Below, piece after piece: positions 30,447-39,059 of a DNA stretch of 64,000 bases. Source of the stretch: Promethearchaeati archaeon (GTDB taxonomy: Archaea > Asgardarchaeota > Heimdallarchaeia > Heimdallarchaeales > Heimdallarchaeaceae); the NCBI GenBank assembly GCA_013166775.1, contig JABLTJ010000011.1, positions 1-64,000 of the forward strand, given 5' to 3'. The notes under the pieces are model-generated. The model was not told where the DNA came from and made no database searches. It worked only from the letters and a program-made list of their open reading frames with translations. How positions within the stretch are numbered: position 1 is the first letter of the stretch; every line of letters begins with the position of its first letter. A program made the translations under genes and the position numbers.

Positions 30447-31427
30447 TTAGTGTCTGGTCGCCAAGATGCTACCTGTTGTTATGTCAAGATCAAAATGAAT
30501 TAGACCCATTCCAGCTTGGTTAACAGTATTTGAAGGTACATTTACGCTGCCTGTTGTTACGGACGTGGAGAAAGTAGTTCCAATATTTTCGTTGAAAGTA
30601 AGATCAATAGTTATATCTCCAGTAGTTCCTTGAATGTTGAAATAATGACTAGTCAGTATAGAATCCTGTGTCCAATCAAGATTAAAATTACCAGTTGTTA
30701 TATCAACACTCACATCAATATCTGAGGTAAAATTAACATTAACCATATCTATGTAAACTGAACCAGTCGTACAAATCAGACTGAATGTATCAACATCTAA
30801 AGTACAATCTTCATTAATATCTACAGAAATAGAACCTGTTGTAGCTTCAAAGAATAAATCTCCTGTTACTAGAGTTTCGCTAGGTAGGGATAATCCTATA
30901 TTTCCAGTAGTTGCTACCATAGAAACAATATCAATTTCTTGATCAGGTTGTTCTAAAATAACTTCAGCTGATCCTGTAGTTACTTCCATATCAATAATGA
31001 GTTTTGCTCTATAATCTACTCTTATTTCTACTTCATGAGAGAACCGGTAGGTTAACCGAATTGGATCTTCTTTGATGAAATTGATGGTATAGTTTCCATC
31101 ACCATCATCTGTTATCGTCAGGTAATCTGCTTTATCTGGATAATCATCTACTTTACTTTTTGGACCAGAAACAGTATTATCAATTTCTATAATATTATCT
31201 TCAGTCATTAAGTCTGCAATGACTGTTATAGAAGCAGTTTCTGCCTCACAATCAATTAAAATATTGTATTCTGAAATTCCTAGAGGTAATGGCTCTGAAT
31301 CACTTAAAACACCATATTCAATATATCTAAAACTAGTATTTTTTACAGCAAAGTAAGTTCCAGCACTAATTCCTGCTATTATAACCATACTCCCTACAAT
31401 AATTCCGAATAAGTTACTATTCTTCAT
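30447..31427 (-). CDS. Membrane-anchored repeat protein of the DUF4097 (adhesin-like) type
   Basis: 326 residues. An N-terminal hydrophobic segment (residues about 7-27) is a signal or anchor, so the rest is outside the cell. From about residue 145 on, the turn T-T-G-(S/N/D) recurs about eight times, roughly every 20-25 residues, each flanked by alternating hydrophobic strands. This is the pattern of a beta-solenoid as in DUF4097 proteins. A TATA box (CTTTTTATAG, near 31450 on the minus strand) gives an almost leaderless start. Function unknown, probably structural or adhesive. Confidence 0.75.
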   Translation of the reverse strand: MKNSNLFGIIVGSMVIIAGISAGTYFAVKNTSFRYIEYGVLSDSEPLPLGISEYNILIDCEAETASITVIADLMTEDNIIEIDNTVSGPKSKVDDYPDKADYLTITDDGDGNYTINFIKEDPIRLTYRFSHEVEIRVDYRAKLIIDMEVTTGSAEVILEQPDQEIDIVSMVATTGNIGLSLPSETLVTGDLFFEATTGSISVDINEDCTLDVDTFSLICTTGSVYIDMVNVNFTSDIDVSVDITTGNFNLDWTQDSILTSHYFNIQGTTGDITIDLTFNENIGTTFSTSVTTGSVNVPSNTVNQAGMGLIHFDLDITTGSILATRH

Positions 31428-31661
31428 AAATAACCATGGTTTACCTTTCTATAAAAAGGGGAACAAACGACAAATAATTTCCAATTAAAGACATTAATCC
31501 TTAATTTCTTCTTTTTCATTTTAGAGGATTTTTAGAAAAGATTCATAACTGTTATACCTGAGACAATGCAGCTAATATCTCCAATTTGAATGGGTATAAT
31601 GGTTTTGTTAAATTGAAAATATGATAGGTTTTATAAAATAGTAGTTTAAGTCAGATTACCG

Positions 31662-32378
31662 ATGAAGACTTTTCATAACGTAGACACGCTACTTTTCGAT
31701 ATGGATGGAACCCTAACTGATCTTGGAAAAAGATGGTGGGATCCGTTTTTCAGAGCTTATGATAAAATAAGACCTGAAGAAAATCAGATTAAAAAGAAAG
31801 AAATATTTGAAAAGACACTAATTAGCATTATGGAAACTTCAATGGGTAGTCCAAGAATGCTTAAATTGAAAACGTTTTGGAGAGCATCGCGAGATTTAGA
31901 ATTATCTTTATTTGATACATTTAGAGCTATCAAGTTCTTAAGAACAGATCCTTTGGCTTTCAAAGACATTCAGCCACTTGATGGTGTGGAAGAAGTTTTG
32001 AAAACACTTCAATTTCGAGGGTACAAGATGGCTCTAGTAACTAGTGCAGGAGACGATACTGTAGAAAAAGCAAAATTGAAACTAAAAATGTTAAATTCGT
32101 TTGATCTTATTATTACAAGAAACTCTGTTAAAAGAATAAAACCTTACCCTGATGCAATTCTGTTAGCAAGTAAAGAATTGGGTAAGAATCCAAGTTCTTG
32201 TGTCATGATAGGTGACTTCCCTCAAGATGTCCAAGCAGGGAAAAATGCTGGAGCAAAAACAATCGCAATTCTGGGTCTTAACGCTAAATACACTAGAGAG
32301 AGATTGATAGAAAAAAATCCAGATGCCTTATTATCATCAATCCAGGAATTACCAGAGTTGTTTCCAAATTTAGTTTAG
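31662..32378 (+). CDS. HAD-superfamily phosphatase, copy 1
   Basis: 238 residues, HAD type with an alpha-helical cap. Motif I DMDGTLTD, motif II VTSAG, motif III Lys in RIKPYPDA and motif IV MIGDFPQDVQAG are all present. It resembles phosphoglycolate phosphatase and pyrophosphatase-like HADs, but the substrate cannot be fixed. A TATA-like TTATAAAATA at 31631-31640 lies 27 nt upstream of the ATG, giving a leaderless transcript. A close paralogue follows. Confidence 0.9.
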   Translation: MKTFHNVDTLLFDMDGTLTDLGKRWWDPFFRAYDKIRPEENQIKKKEIFEKTLISIMETSMGSPRMLKLKTFWRASRDLELSLFDTFRAIKFLRTDPLAFKDIQPLDGVEEVLKTLQFRGYKMALVTSAGDDTVEKAKLKLKMLNSFDLIITRNSVKRIKPYPDAILLASKELGKNPSSCVMIGDFPQDVQAGKNAGAKTIAILGLNAKYTRERLIEKNPDALLSSIQELPELFPNLV

Positions 32379-32414
32379 TAGGATTTTTAAGTAAGTTAAG
32401 TTTCCTTACCTTCC

Positions 32415-33122
32415 ATGGAGTCCTTGAAGAAGGTAGACACATTATTTTTTGACATGGATGGGACTCTTACAGATCTTTGGAAGAGATATCGAGATCCTTT
32501 CTATAGAGCACTTAATAAAATAAAACCAAATCATGATAAGAAAAGATTGCAGGAAGTTTTTGAAAAAACGTTAGCTGAATTTCTAAAAACTTTTGAAGGA
32601 AAATCAAGACTTATAAGATTGAAACTCTTCAGGAAATCTCGAAAAGAGATGGGAGGATCATTGATCGATTCTTTCAGAATTATGAAGATAGTTCTTTCAG
32701 ATCCAATGGCATTCAGGAACGTTGAACCTATAGAAGGTGTTAGAAGCACTTTAGAGATACTTCAAAAAAGGGGATATGGATTAGCATTAGTAACTAATGC
32801 AAGTGATAAAACAGTGGATGTAGCTAAAGAGAAACTGAAGATTTTGAAATCTTTTGATATTTTAGTCACGAGAAATACTGTTAAGCGTATAAAACCACAT
32901 CCAGATGCTCTGCTGTATGTGTGTGAACAATTAGGAAAAGATCCGAGAATGTGTGCGATGATAGGAGATTTCCCTCAAGATATTAAGGCAGGAAAAGCTG
33001 CAGGAACAAAAACAATTGCTATCTTGGGAGATAATAGAAAATACACCGAAGAAGAGATAAGATCATTAAATCCAGATTTAGTATTAGAATCATTTCAAGA
33101 ATTGCTCCAGATATTTCCCTGA
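32415..33122 (+). CDS. HAD-superfamily phosphatase, copy 2
   Basis: 235 residues, clearly a tandem paralogue of the preceding gene, with about half of the residues alike by eye and identical motifs (DMDGTLTD, VTNAS, RIKPHPDA, MIGDFPQDIKAG). It has its own TATA-like GATTTTTAAGTAAG at 32382-32395, 27 nt before the ATG, so the two genes can be expressed independently although only 36 nt apart. This fits a duplication that carried the promoter along. Substrate unknown. Confidence 0.9.
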   Translation: MESLKKVDTLFFDMDGTLTDLWKRYRDPFYRALNKIKPNHDKKRLQEVFEKTLAEFLKTFEGKSRLIRLKLFRKSRKEMGGSLIDSFRIMKIVLSDPMAFRNVEPIEGVRSTLEILQKRGYGLALVTNASDKTVDVAKEKLKILKSFDILVTRNTVKRIKPHPDALLYVCEQLGKDPRMCAMIGDFPQDIKAGKAAGTKTIAILGDNRKYTEEEIRSLNPDLVLESFQELLQIFP

Positions 33123-33162
33123 AATCAAAAAAAAGAGAATACAATATTTTGAAAAAAAGAAA

Positions 33163-34044
33163 TTAGATCAGCTGGAATGTCTGATCTAAATTACCATCAT
33201 ATTCTTCAGGAATCATTACTCCAGTGTGGTAAGGAAAATTAGCTGATGCATAAGCAAAAGCTTCTTCCATTGTAGTTCTGGGTTTGGAGTTGAAGTAATC
33301 AATCAAAGTGAATTCTAAGAAGTAGTAGGTCCATAATCCGTTATTAAATTCAGGTGCGTCCCAACCCATACCTTTAGTAGTACAAGCTGCTGCAAAATAA
33401 ATGTATTCACTGTTGGTTAAGTTCATTAAATCTGGTCCAAATCCTCCAGCAAAGCAGTGGTCAATGAAAATGAAAATGCTTTCTGCGATAGCTAATTCAA
33501 GTATAGATGCTAGTTCATAATCCCAGAATCTTCCGTCTTCGTCATTTTCAGCATCACCTAGATCCCACATACATAGAAAGCTTCCACCCTTATGATCTGT
33601 AGAACCATGTCCAGAAGTCATAAAAGATATTACATCATTTTCTCCTGCATTTGCAATGACATTGCATAGTGCTTGTTTAACGTTATATTCAGTTGCTAAA
33701 CCATCTAATTGAGGATAATAACTTGTGTCATCTCCAAAGAGCAATATATGCTCGTACCCTAGTTCTGTTAAGTAAAGATACCAATCTGTAGCGTCATCAT
33801 CAGCTAATCCAAGATCACTAATGGCTTTGTAATCACTAATTCCAACTATTATTGCCCAATGCTCAGCTTTTCCATTAGCAGGAGGAACAATATCAGCAGA
33901 ATATTCCAGTGATGTTGAAGAAATGGTGTCAAAAGAGAAATTGATATCTCTTGAAGCGAGTGATGAATATTGTTGTATAGAAATTCCAAAGAATAGACTG
34001 GATAGAAGGATAATTAGTACAAAATTTGTTTTTGTATGTTTCAT
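33163..34044 (-). CDS. Secreted caspase-like (metacaspase-type) cysteine protease
   Basis: About 293 residues. The N-terminus is a signal peptide (FVLIILLSSLFFGISI). A caspase-like p20 fold follows. WAIIVGISDY is the first strand, the catalytic His is in TSGHGS (about H146) and the catalytic Cys is in IDHCFAGG (about C197), all with normal spacing. The ADDDA stretch before them is an acidic pocket as in metacaspases. No p10 or extra domain is seen. It probably cleaves after basic or acidic residues outside the membrane. A GTG 9 nt before ATG 34044 is possible. Upstream TATA-like GTTTATAC at 34061-34068. Confidence 0.85.
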   Translation of the reverse strand: MKHTKTNFVLIILLSSLFFGISIQQYSSLASRDINFSFDTISSTSLEYSADIVPPANGKAEHWAIIVGISDYKAISDLGLADDDATDWYLYLTELGYEHILLFGDDTSYYPQLDGLATEYNVKQALCNVIANAGENDVISFMTSGHGSTDHKGGSFLCMWDLGDAENDEDGRFWDYELASILELAIAESIFIFIDHCFAGGFGPDLMNLTNSEYIYFAAACTTKGMGWDAPEFNNGLWTYYFLEFTLIDYFNSKPRTTMEEAFAYASANFPYHTGVMIPEEYDGNLDQTFQLI

Positions 34045-34053
34045 ATCAATCAC

Positions 34054-34461
34054 TTAGGTCGTATAAACCTGATACTCAATTGAAAAGCAAAATATCATTG
34101 TTTTTCTTTAAAAAACTAAAGTAGAGATTCCAAATTCATAACTAAAATCTCAAATTAAAAAGAGATAGAAGTTAGAGAATGGAAGGAGGTTTGAGAGAAT
34201 GGTGAAGATAGAATCAATTACTTAACATATTGTTGTCGACACAACTACTCAGAGTTCTACTATATCATGAGTCTTAGGTGGTATTGGGTTAGATAATTTC
34301 TCAATAGCCATAGACAGCCGAGATTCATTGGTGTAGGAACTGGTTTGGGTAAGATTTGAACATCATTAATTTTGTAATCATCAGTAAATAAAATATTGAT
34401 ATATTCTAATTTCATGTTGTCTTTCAGTAAATCAAATAAATGTATACAAAAATGTAAACCT
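34054..34461. other. Intergenic stretch, about 400 nt
   Basis: AT-rich spacer between the divergent caspase-like and Tag-like genes. It contains promoter elements for both sides (TATA near 34065 on the minus strand; AAATAAATG near 34435 on the plus strand) and a minus-strand frame of 51 codons (34260-34415) that may be a remnant. No RNA gene, repeat or other motif was seen. Confidence 0.3.
34260..34415 (-). pseudogene. Possible small ORF or remnant
   Basis: A 51-codon frame from an ATG at 34415. The first half (INDVQILPKPVPTPMNLG) looks protein-like, while the second half is better continued in another frame (SMAIEKLSNPIPPKTHDIVE). A frameshift in a decayed gene tail would explain this. No family recognised. 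Confidence 0.2.
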
Positions 34462-34917
34462 ATGTCAAACGAAAATGCTAGAACTGGATGGTTTTTCAGA
34501 GATGGAGAACTGCTAGATGATAATGCATACTTTGAGAATATGTCTAGAGCTGTATTTCAAGCAGGTTTGAGCTGGCAAATGATTGCAGATAAATGGCTAG
34601 CTTTCAGGAAAGCATTCAAGGATTTTGACATAGAAGAAGTTGGCAATTTCGATGAAGAAGACATTGAAAGATTGCTTTCAGATAAAAGTATAATTCGAAA
34701 TAGATCAAAGATTGAAGCTGTTATAGTAAATGCGATTGAGTTTGTAAAAATAAAAGAGGAATTTGAGTCCTTTCGAAATTACATAGATAATCTAGATAAA
34801 TCAGAAAATTACAAATTTGTTAAGAAAGAATTGGGAAAAAGATTTTCTAGAATGGGACCAAAATCAGCTATGATTTATTTGTATAGTATTGGAGAAAATA
34901 TAAAACACGAAGAATAA
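34462..34917 (+). CDS. Tag-like (3-methyladenine glycosylase I family) protein, short form
   Basis: 151 residues with the middle of the Tag family fold: QAGLSWQMIADKWLAFRKAFKDF, then DEEDIERLLSDKSIIRNRSKIEAVI, then GPKSAMIYLYSIG. E. coli Tag is 187 residues and has a structural zinc site from its terminal Cys/His residues; here those residues and the C-terminal 30 residues are missing. The catalytic-pocket Glu ahead of QAGLSW is also not obvious. Removal of alkylated adenine is therefore not assured. The frame opens at 34396, but TATA-like AAATAAATG at 34431-34439 supports ATG 34462. Confidence 0.7.
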   Translation: MSNENARTGWFFRDGELLDDNAYFENMSRAVFQAGLSWQMIADKWLAFRKAFKDFDIEEVGNFDEEDIERLLSDKSIIRNRSKIEAVIVNAIEFVKIKEEFESFRNYIDNLDKSENYKFVKKELGKRFSRMGPKSAMIYLYSIGENIKHEE

Positions 34918-34953
34918 CTAGAATGAATATTGCAGATATTTAACTAATTTTTA

Positions 34954-35133
34954 TTATGCATCATCAAGTTCTTCAAAATCAAGCTTAAAATGATTTGAAG
35001 CTAAGAAGACTTCTGGATTATGTACAAATTCAATCAAACAATCCCTCTGACAAAAATATAATGTTTTACCCTTGTAAGCTGTTTTAACGATATTTTTAGG
35101 AAGATGGGCACCACAACATGTTTTTGTAGCCAT
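34954..35133 (-). CDS. Small YHS/TRASH-type zinc-binding protein
   Basis: 59 residues, below usual gene-calling limits. It reads as a compact metal-binding domain: CCGAHLP near the N-terminus, then KGKTLYFCQRDCLIEF and HNPEVFL. The pattern Cys-Cys, Y-x-G-K-x-x-Y-F-C-x-x-x-C, then F-x-x-N-P is that of YHS/TRASH domains, which bind zinc, copper or iron. The frame is open, ATG to TAA, between two plus-strand genes. There is no partner transporter nearby, so the role (metal sensing or trafficking) is only inferred. Confidence 0.65.
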   Translation of the reverse strand: MATKTCCGAHLPKNIVKTAYKGKTLYFCQRDCLIEFVHNPEVFLASNHFKLDFEELDDA

Positions 35134-35256
35134 ATGTAATTTATTGTGAATTTCTAATTAAGAATTATGCTTTAACAAAATTCTAAAACATTTATTATCA
35201 ATTCAATTAAAAAGTTAATATAGATATATAAATGTGTCTTCAAAGATACTAATGTA

Positions 35257-36726
35257 ATGAGACAGAAACACTCTCAAAATTTTTTAGAATATAAGAAAAA
35301 AATCCCTAAAGCTAGACTCCTAGAAGATTACTTGATATTTAGAGAGAGTCTTGAAGCAATTCATCCTTCGATTTACAGGTATAGAAAGCAAGAAGAAGTC
35401 CAAGAAGAGTTTAATGAGATAAGAAACAAGATTTCTTATGATATGATTTCTCTTGATTTTTTCACATTTATAGCTCCTTTAATTAGTTTCATAGGAGATG
35501 GGCATACAAATATTATACCTAGTCTTACATTTATGGATTGGTTAAAAAATGAAAATGGCGTTTTTCCTCTAAAACCTATTTTCATAGAAAATAAATTTTT
35601 CATAAATCATAATTATACTAATTTGGAAGAATTAGATCTAAAGTGTGAAATTTTATACATCGATAGTTTTCCAATAAATGAAATTGTTAAACATTTATTT
35701 GATTTTATTCAAATCGATGGAATAGGTGACGAAAGAAAATACAGAAAATTAGAAAATGTTTTCCAAATCCTATACAGTTTGGTATATGGAGTAAAAACTG
35801 AATTCCAAATTGAATTCAGAAAATCCAATGAAAAACAGACCAATAGCATAAGAATTAAATCTATGACGAGAGAAAATATTGAGCAAATTAAGAAAATTAA
35901 ATATCCGGAGGAACTTTACAGACCACTCTATAATTTAAGAATTCTTAATGATAGAGATACAGCTGTTCTTAAAATTCGTTCATTCTTAAATGGAAAGAAA
36001 TTTGCTAAAGTTTACAAAAACAAACACTACAAAAACGAAGGAAAGTTGAATAAATTTCTAAAACATGCTTTTAAATTGGTTAAAAAGAAAGAAATACACA
36101 ATCTAATTATTGATATAAGAGATAATGATGGTGGAAAGAAAACCAATAGTGCGTTTCTTTATAGATATTTGAGCGATAAAACATTCAAGTTTTACAAGGA
36201 TTGTTATATAAATAAAAATTGTTTTGATTTTCTCAAGAGAAATAATAAAAAAATTGATAGTTTAATTACTAAAACTCTTCCTAAATTATCCATTGAGCAA
36301 AATTACTATAAATTTGAAAATTATTTTTTTATGCAATCATTGTACAAAACTCATAAACCTAAAAAAAATAGATTCAGTGGAGTTGTTTATATTATTCTTA
36401 ATGGAAGAACATTTTCTGCAGCAGGAGAATTTGCTGCTATATGTCATAACGCTCAAGCAGCTGCTATCGTGGGAGAAGAAACAAGTGCAGGATATCTAGG
36501 GAATACAGCAGGACATATCGTCAAAGTAGAACTACCTGCATCAAAAATAAGAATTTTCATTCCAATTTTACAGTTTAATAATGCTTTAGAAGGAAAGGAT
36601 TTTGGTAGAGGAATTATCCCACAGTATAGTGTAGAAAAAACTATTGAAGGTTTTAGTTCAGGAAAAGACACTGAACTCGAATTTATCTTTGAATTAATAC
36701 AAGATAAACGAAACACACACAAATAG
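35257..36726 (+). CDS. S41-family (tail-specific/tricorn-like) peptidase
   Basis: 489 residues. The N-terminal helical part holds the family signature FIGDGHT, and the C-terminal half is the S41 core: VVYIILNGRTFSAAGEF with the catalytic Ser387, then IVGEETSAGYLGN. The Lys that completes the Ser-Lys dyad in CtpA/Tsp, about 25 residues on, is missing (Gly-Tyr there), as in tricorn- and IRBP-type S41 proteins. No PDZ domain and no signal peptide, so it is probably cytoplasmic. TATA-like TATATAAA at 35225-35232 gives a leaderless ATG at 35257. It is A+T-richer than its neighbours. Confidence 0.8.
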   Translation: MRQKHSQNFLEYKKKIPKARLLEDYLIFRESLEAIHPSIYRYRKQEEVQEEFNEIRNKISYDMISLDFFTFIAPLISFIGDGHTNIIPSLTFMDWLKNENGVFPLKPIFIENKFFINHNYTNLEELDLKCEILYIDSFPINEIVKHLFDFIQIDGIGDERKYRKLENVFQILYSLVYGVKTEFQIEFRKSNEKQTNSIRIKSMTRENIEQIKKIKYPEELYRPLYNLRILNDRDTAVLKIRSFLNGKKFAKVYKNKHYKNEGKLNKFLKHAFKLVKKKEIHNLIIDIRDNDGGKKTNSAFLYRYLSDKTFKFYKDCYINKNCFDFLKRNNKKIDSLITKTLPKLSIEQNYYKFENYFFMQSLYKTHKPKKNRFSGVVYIILNGRTFSAAGEFAAICHNAQAAAIVGEETSAGYLGNTAGHIVKVELPASKIRIFIPILQFNNALEGKDFGRGIIPQYSVEKTIEGFSSGKDTELEFIFELIQDKRNTHK

Positions 36727-36886
36727 CTAGAAGACTCTTTTTAATTCTATTATCTAAAAGAAGAAAGAAGAGATAACACAATTCTCTTTCACTTTCTTTC
36801 TTTTTCTCGATGATGTCACTAAAATAGAAACAAAAATCTATGAGAATGTCACAAAAGTTAAGAAACAGAGCTGTTAATATTTGTTT

Positions 36887-38950
36887 ATGTATAAGAACAG
36901 AAAGCGAAAATTTACAACAACTATTTGCTTAGTATTCTTACTTGTTGCTGTTATATTATTAGAATTTTCAAATAACAGCACAATTGGAACTATAGCAGAA
37001 AACGAATCAGATCTAAAAATAAAACTGCAATATTGGACTGAAGGAATTATAATTTCAGATGCAAATATCTCAGCTCTTAGCTCATCTGGAACAGGATCAA
37101 ATTCAGATCCCTATATAATCGACAACCTGTTCATAGACACAACTGATTCTCTTGCAGTAGAATTTGAAGGAGTATCAACTTCAACTCACTATGTGCTTCG
37201 TGACTCTTACCTTAAAGGTAGTACTTACGGTGTCTATATTTCTGATTCCATTTTTGGAAAAGCATCAATAATCAACTGCACAATTGAGGGAGCTCTATCA
37301 GTAGGAGGTCCAAATGCTCGTTATTTGCTAGTTCATAATAACACATTAACCTTTAATCAGGGAAGCTCCTTTAGAAAAGGAATAACATTCACTGAAAATA
37401 TCATAATCTCAAAAAGTCCATATAGTGTTCATTTAGGAAGATTTCGAAATGAAGATAATATAATAAAAGACAACGTCTTTTACGGAAATAACTCAGAAAT
37501 CCTCCTTAACAATATAGTAAATTCAACCATTGAAAACAATGTATTACATAATGCAGGCTTTGATTTCTCAAATAATGATGTTAAAGAAACTACAAACAAT
37601 ACAATGGAAGGAAATACAATTGATGGAAAACCATATGGTTTCTTCTACAACAAAACAGGAGAAATAATAGATGGAGATATCTATGGACAAATATACCTTT
37701 TCAATTCTGTTAACTCTGAAATTAAAGATCATACTCTAAGTGGTTCCGGTTATGGAATACAAATCCACAAATGTACAGATATAGTTGTAGACAGTGTAGA
37801 AATAACAGGTAAAAATGGTATTGATATCAAGGAATCTGTGGATATTCTGATTGAAAAGAATGTTCTGGTAGGTTATGGCAATGGGATAAATCTAAATTTA
37901 GTAAATGATATAGATCTTCAAAACAATCATCTTACAGGATTTGCGTACGGGATTGATAGCTTTCTGGTAGATGAATTGTACATAAATAATAACACCATTT
38001 TAGAAAATGAAGATAATGGCATCTATCTCGATGATTGTGACAATATAGAGATTTGGTTCAATATAGTAACCATCAATGTTGAAGTACCAGGATCAGAACC
38101 AGCTCTAGTCTTCTGGGGATGTGAAAACGTAACAATATTCTATAATGTATTCATAAACCTAGGAAATAATACAGAATCACCAGTAGAAGGGAATTCATCT
38201 ACAAATGTAATATGGTATGACGAAACATTAGATGTAGGAAATCATTATTCAGATTGGATTGGTGCAGGAAATTACTTAATACCAGGAGATGTAGGGAGTA
38301 TAGATATTTATCCATTCATCGATGTAGATGGAGATTTACTTGAAGAATATGAGGAAGTAGTGGTGTACCACACCAATCCATTCGAAACAGATAGCGATAA
38401 TGATGGTTTAGATGATAATGAAGAAATAAATACATACAACACAGATCCTTTATCAAACGATAGTGATTCTGATGGAATGGATGATTTATGGGAAGTAACA
38501 AATGGTACAGATCCTAACACAGATGATGCTGATGAAGACCTAGATGATGACGGTTTGACAAATATTGAGGAATATAATCTCAATACATTACCAACAAATA
38601 ATGACACTGACGCTGATGGAATGGATGATTATTGGGAAGCCACATATGGAACAGACCCATTGATTGATGATGCCGAAAACGATCCAGATGAAGATGGATT
38701 GACTAACTTAACCGAATATAGTTTGGGTACTCTTCCAATGAATAACGATACAGATGGCGATAGTTTTACAGATGGTGTGGAGGTTATAGAAGGAACAGAT
38801 CCATTAGATCCAAATGATTATCCAAAATACGCACCTATAGGGCTTATTTTAGGATTAATTTTTGGTCTAGTAGTTCCATTAGGTGTAGCTGTTCTTGTGG
38901 TTCTAGCTAGAAAAGGTAAAATCACATTACCATTTATTAAGAAAAAATAG
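36887..38950 (+). CDS. Surface protein: beta-helix, calcium-type repeats, C-terminal membrane anchor
   Basis: About 687 residues. The N-terminus is a signal peptide (CLVFLLVAVILLEF). Residues about 65-440 show the short repeated units of a right-handed parallel beta-helix (NosD/PbH1 type, such as GYGIQIHKCTDIVV and NNGIYLDDCDNIEIW). Residues about 480-645 are thrombospondin type-3-like repeats (DSDNDGLDD, DSDSDGMDD, DTDADGMDD, DTDGDSFTD) expected to bind calcium. A C-terminal hydrophobic segment (GLILGLIFGLVVPLGVAVLVV) with a Lys tail anchors it. It probably extends from the cell surface and binds carbohydrate or another cell. A TTG at 36881 is less likely than ATG 36887. Confidence 0.85.
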   Translation: MYKNRKRKFTTTICLVFLLVAVILLEFSNNSTIGTIAENESDLKIKLQYWTEGIIISDANISALSSSGTGSNSDPYIIDNLFIDTTDSLAVEFEGVSTSTHYVLRDSYLKGSTYGVYISDSIFGKASIINCTIEGALSVGGPNARYLLVHNNTLTFNQGSSFRKGITFTENIIISKSPYSVHLGRFRNEDNIIKDNVFYGNNSEILLNNIVNSTIENNVLHNAGFDFSNNDVKETTNNTMEGNTIDGKPYGFFYNKTGEIIDGDIYGQIYLFNSVNSEIKDHTLSGSGYGIQIHKCTDIVVDSVEITGKNGIDIKESVDILIEKNVLVGYGNGINLNLVNDIDLQNNHLTGFAYGIDSFLVDELYINNNTILENEDNGIYLDDCDNIEIWFNIVTINVEVPGSEPALVFWGCENVTIFYNVFINLGNNTESPVEGNSSTNVIWYDETLDVGNHYSDWIGAGNYLIPGDVGSIDIYPFIDVDGDLLEEYEEVVVYHTNPFETDSDNDGLDDNEEINTYNTDPLSNDSDSDGMDDLWEVTNGTDPNTDDADEDLDDDGLTNIEEYNLNTLPTNNDTDADGMDDYWEATYGTDPLIDDAENDPDEDGLTNLTEYSLGTLPMNNDTDGDSFTDGVEVIEGTDPLDPNDYPKYAPIGLILGLIFGLVVPLGVAVLVVLARKGKITLPFIKKK

Positions 38951-39059
38951 CAATTGCTATTCTTTTCATTTTTTCATTATTAATTACATTTGTATTTGCT
39001 TTATATGAAAATTTAAAATACATTTGTTCTTTGGAGATACAAACTGAGGAAGATGCAAG

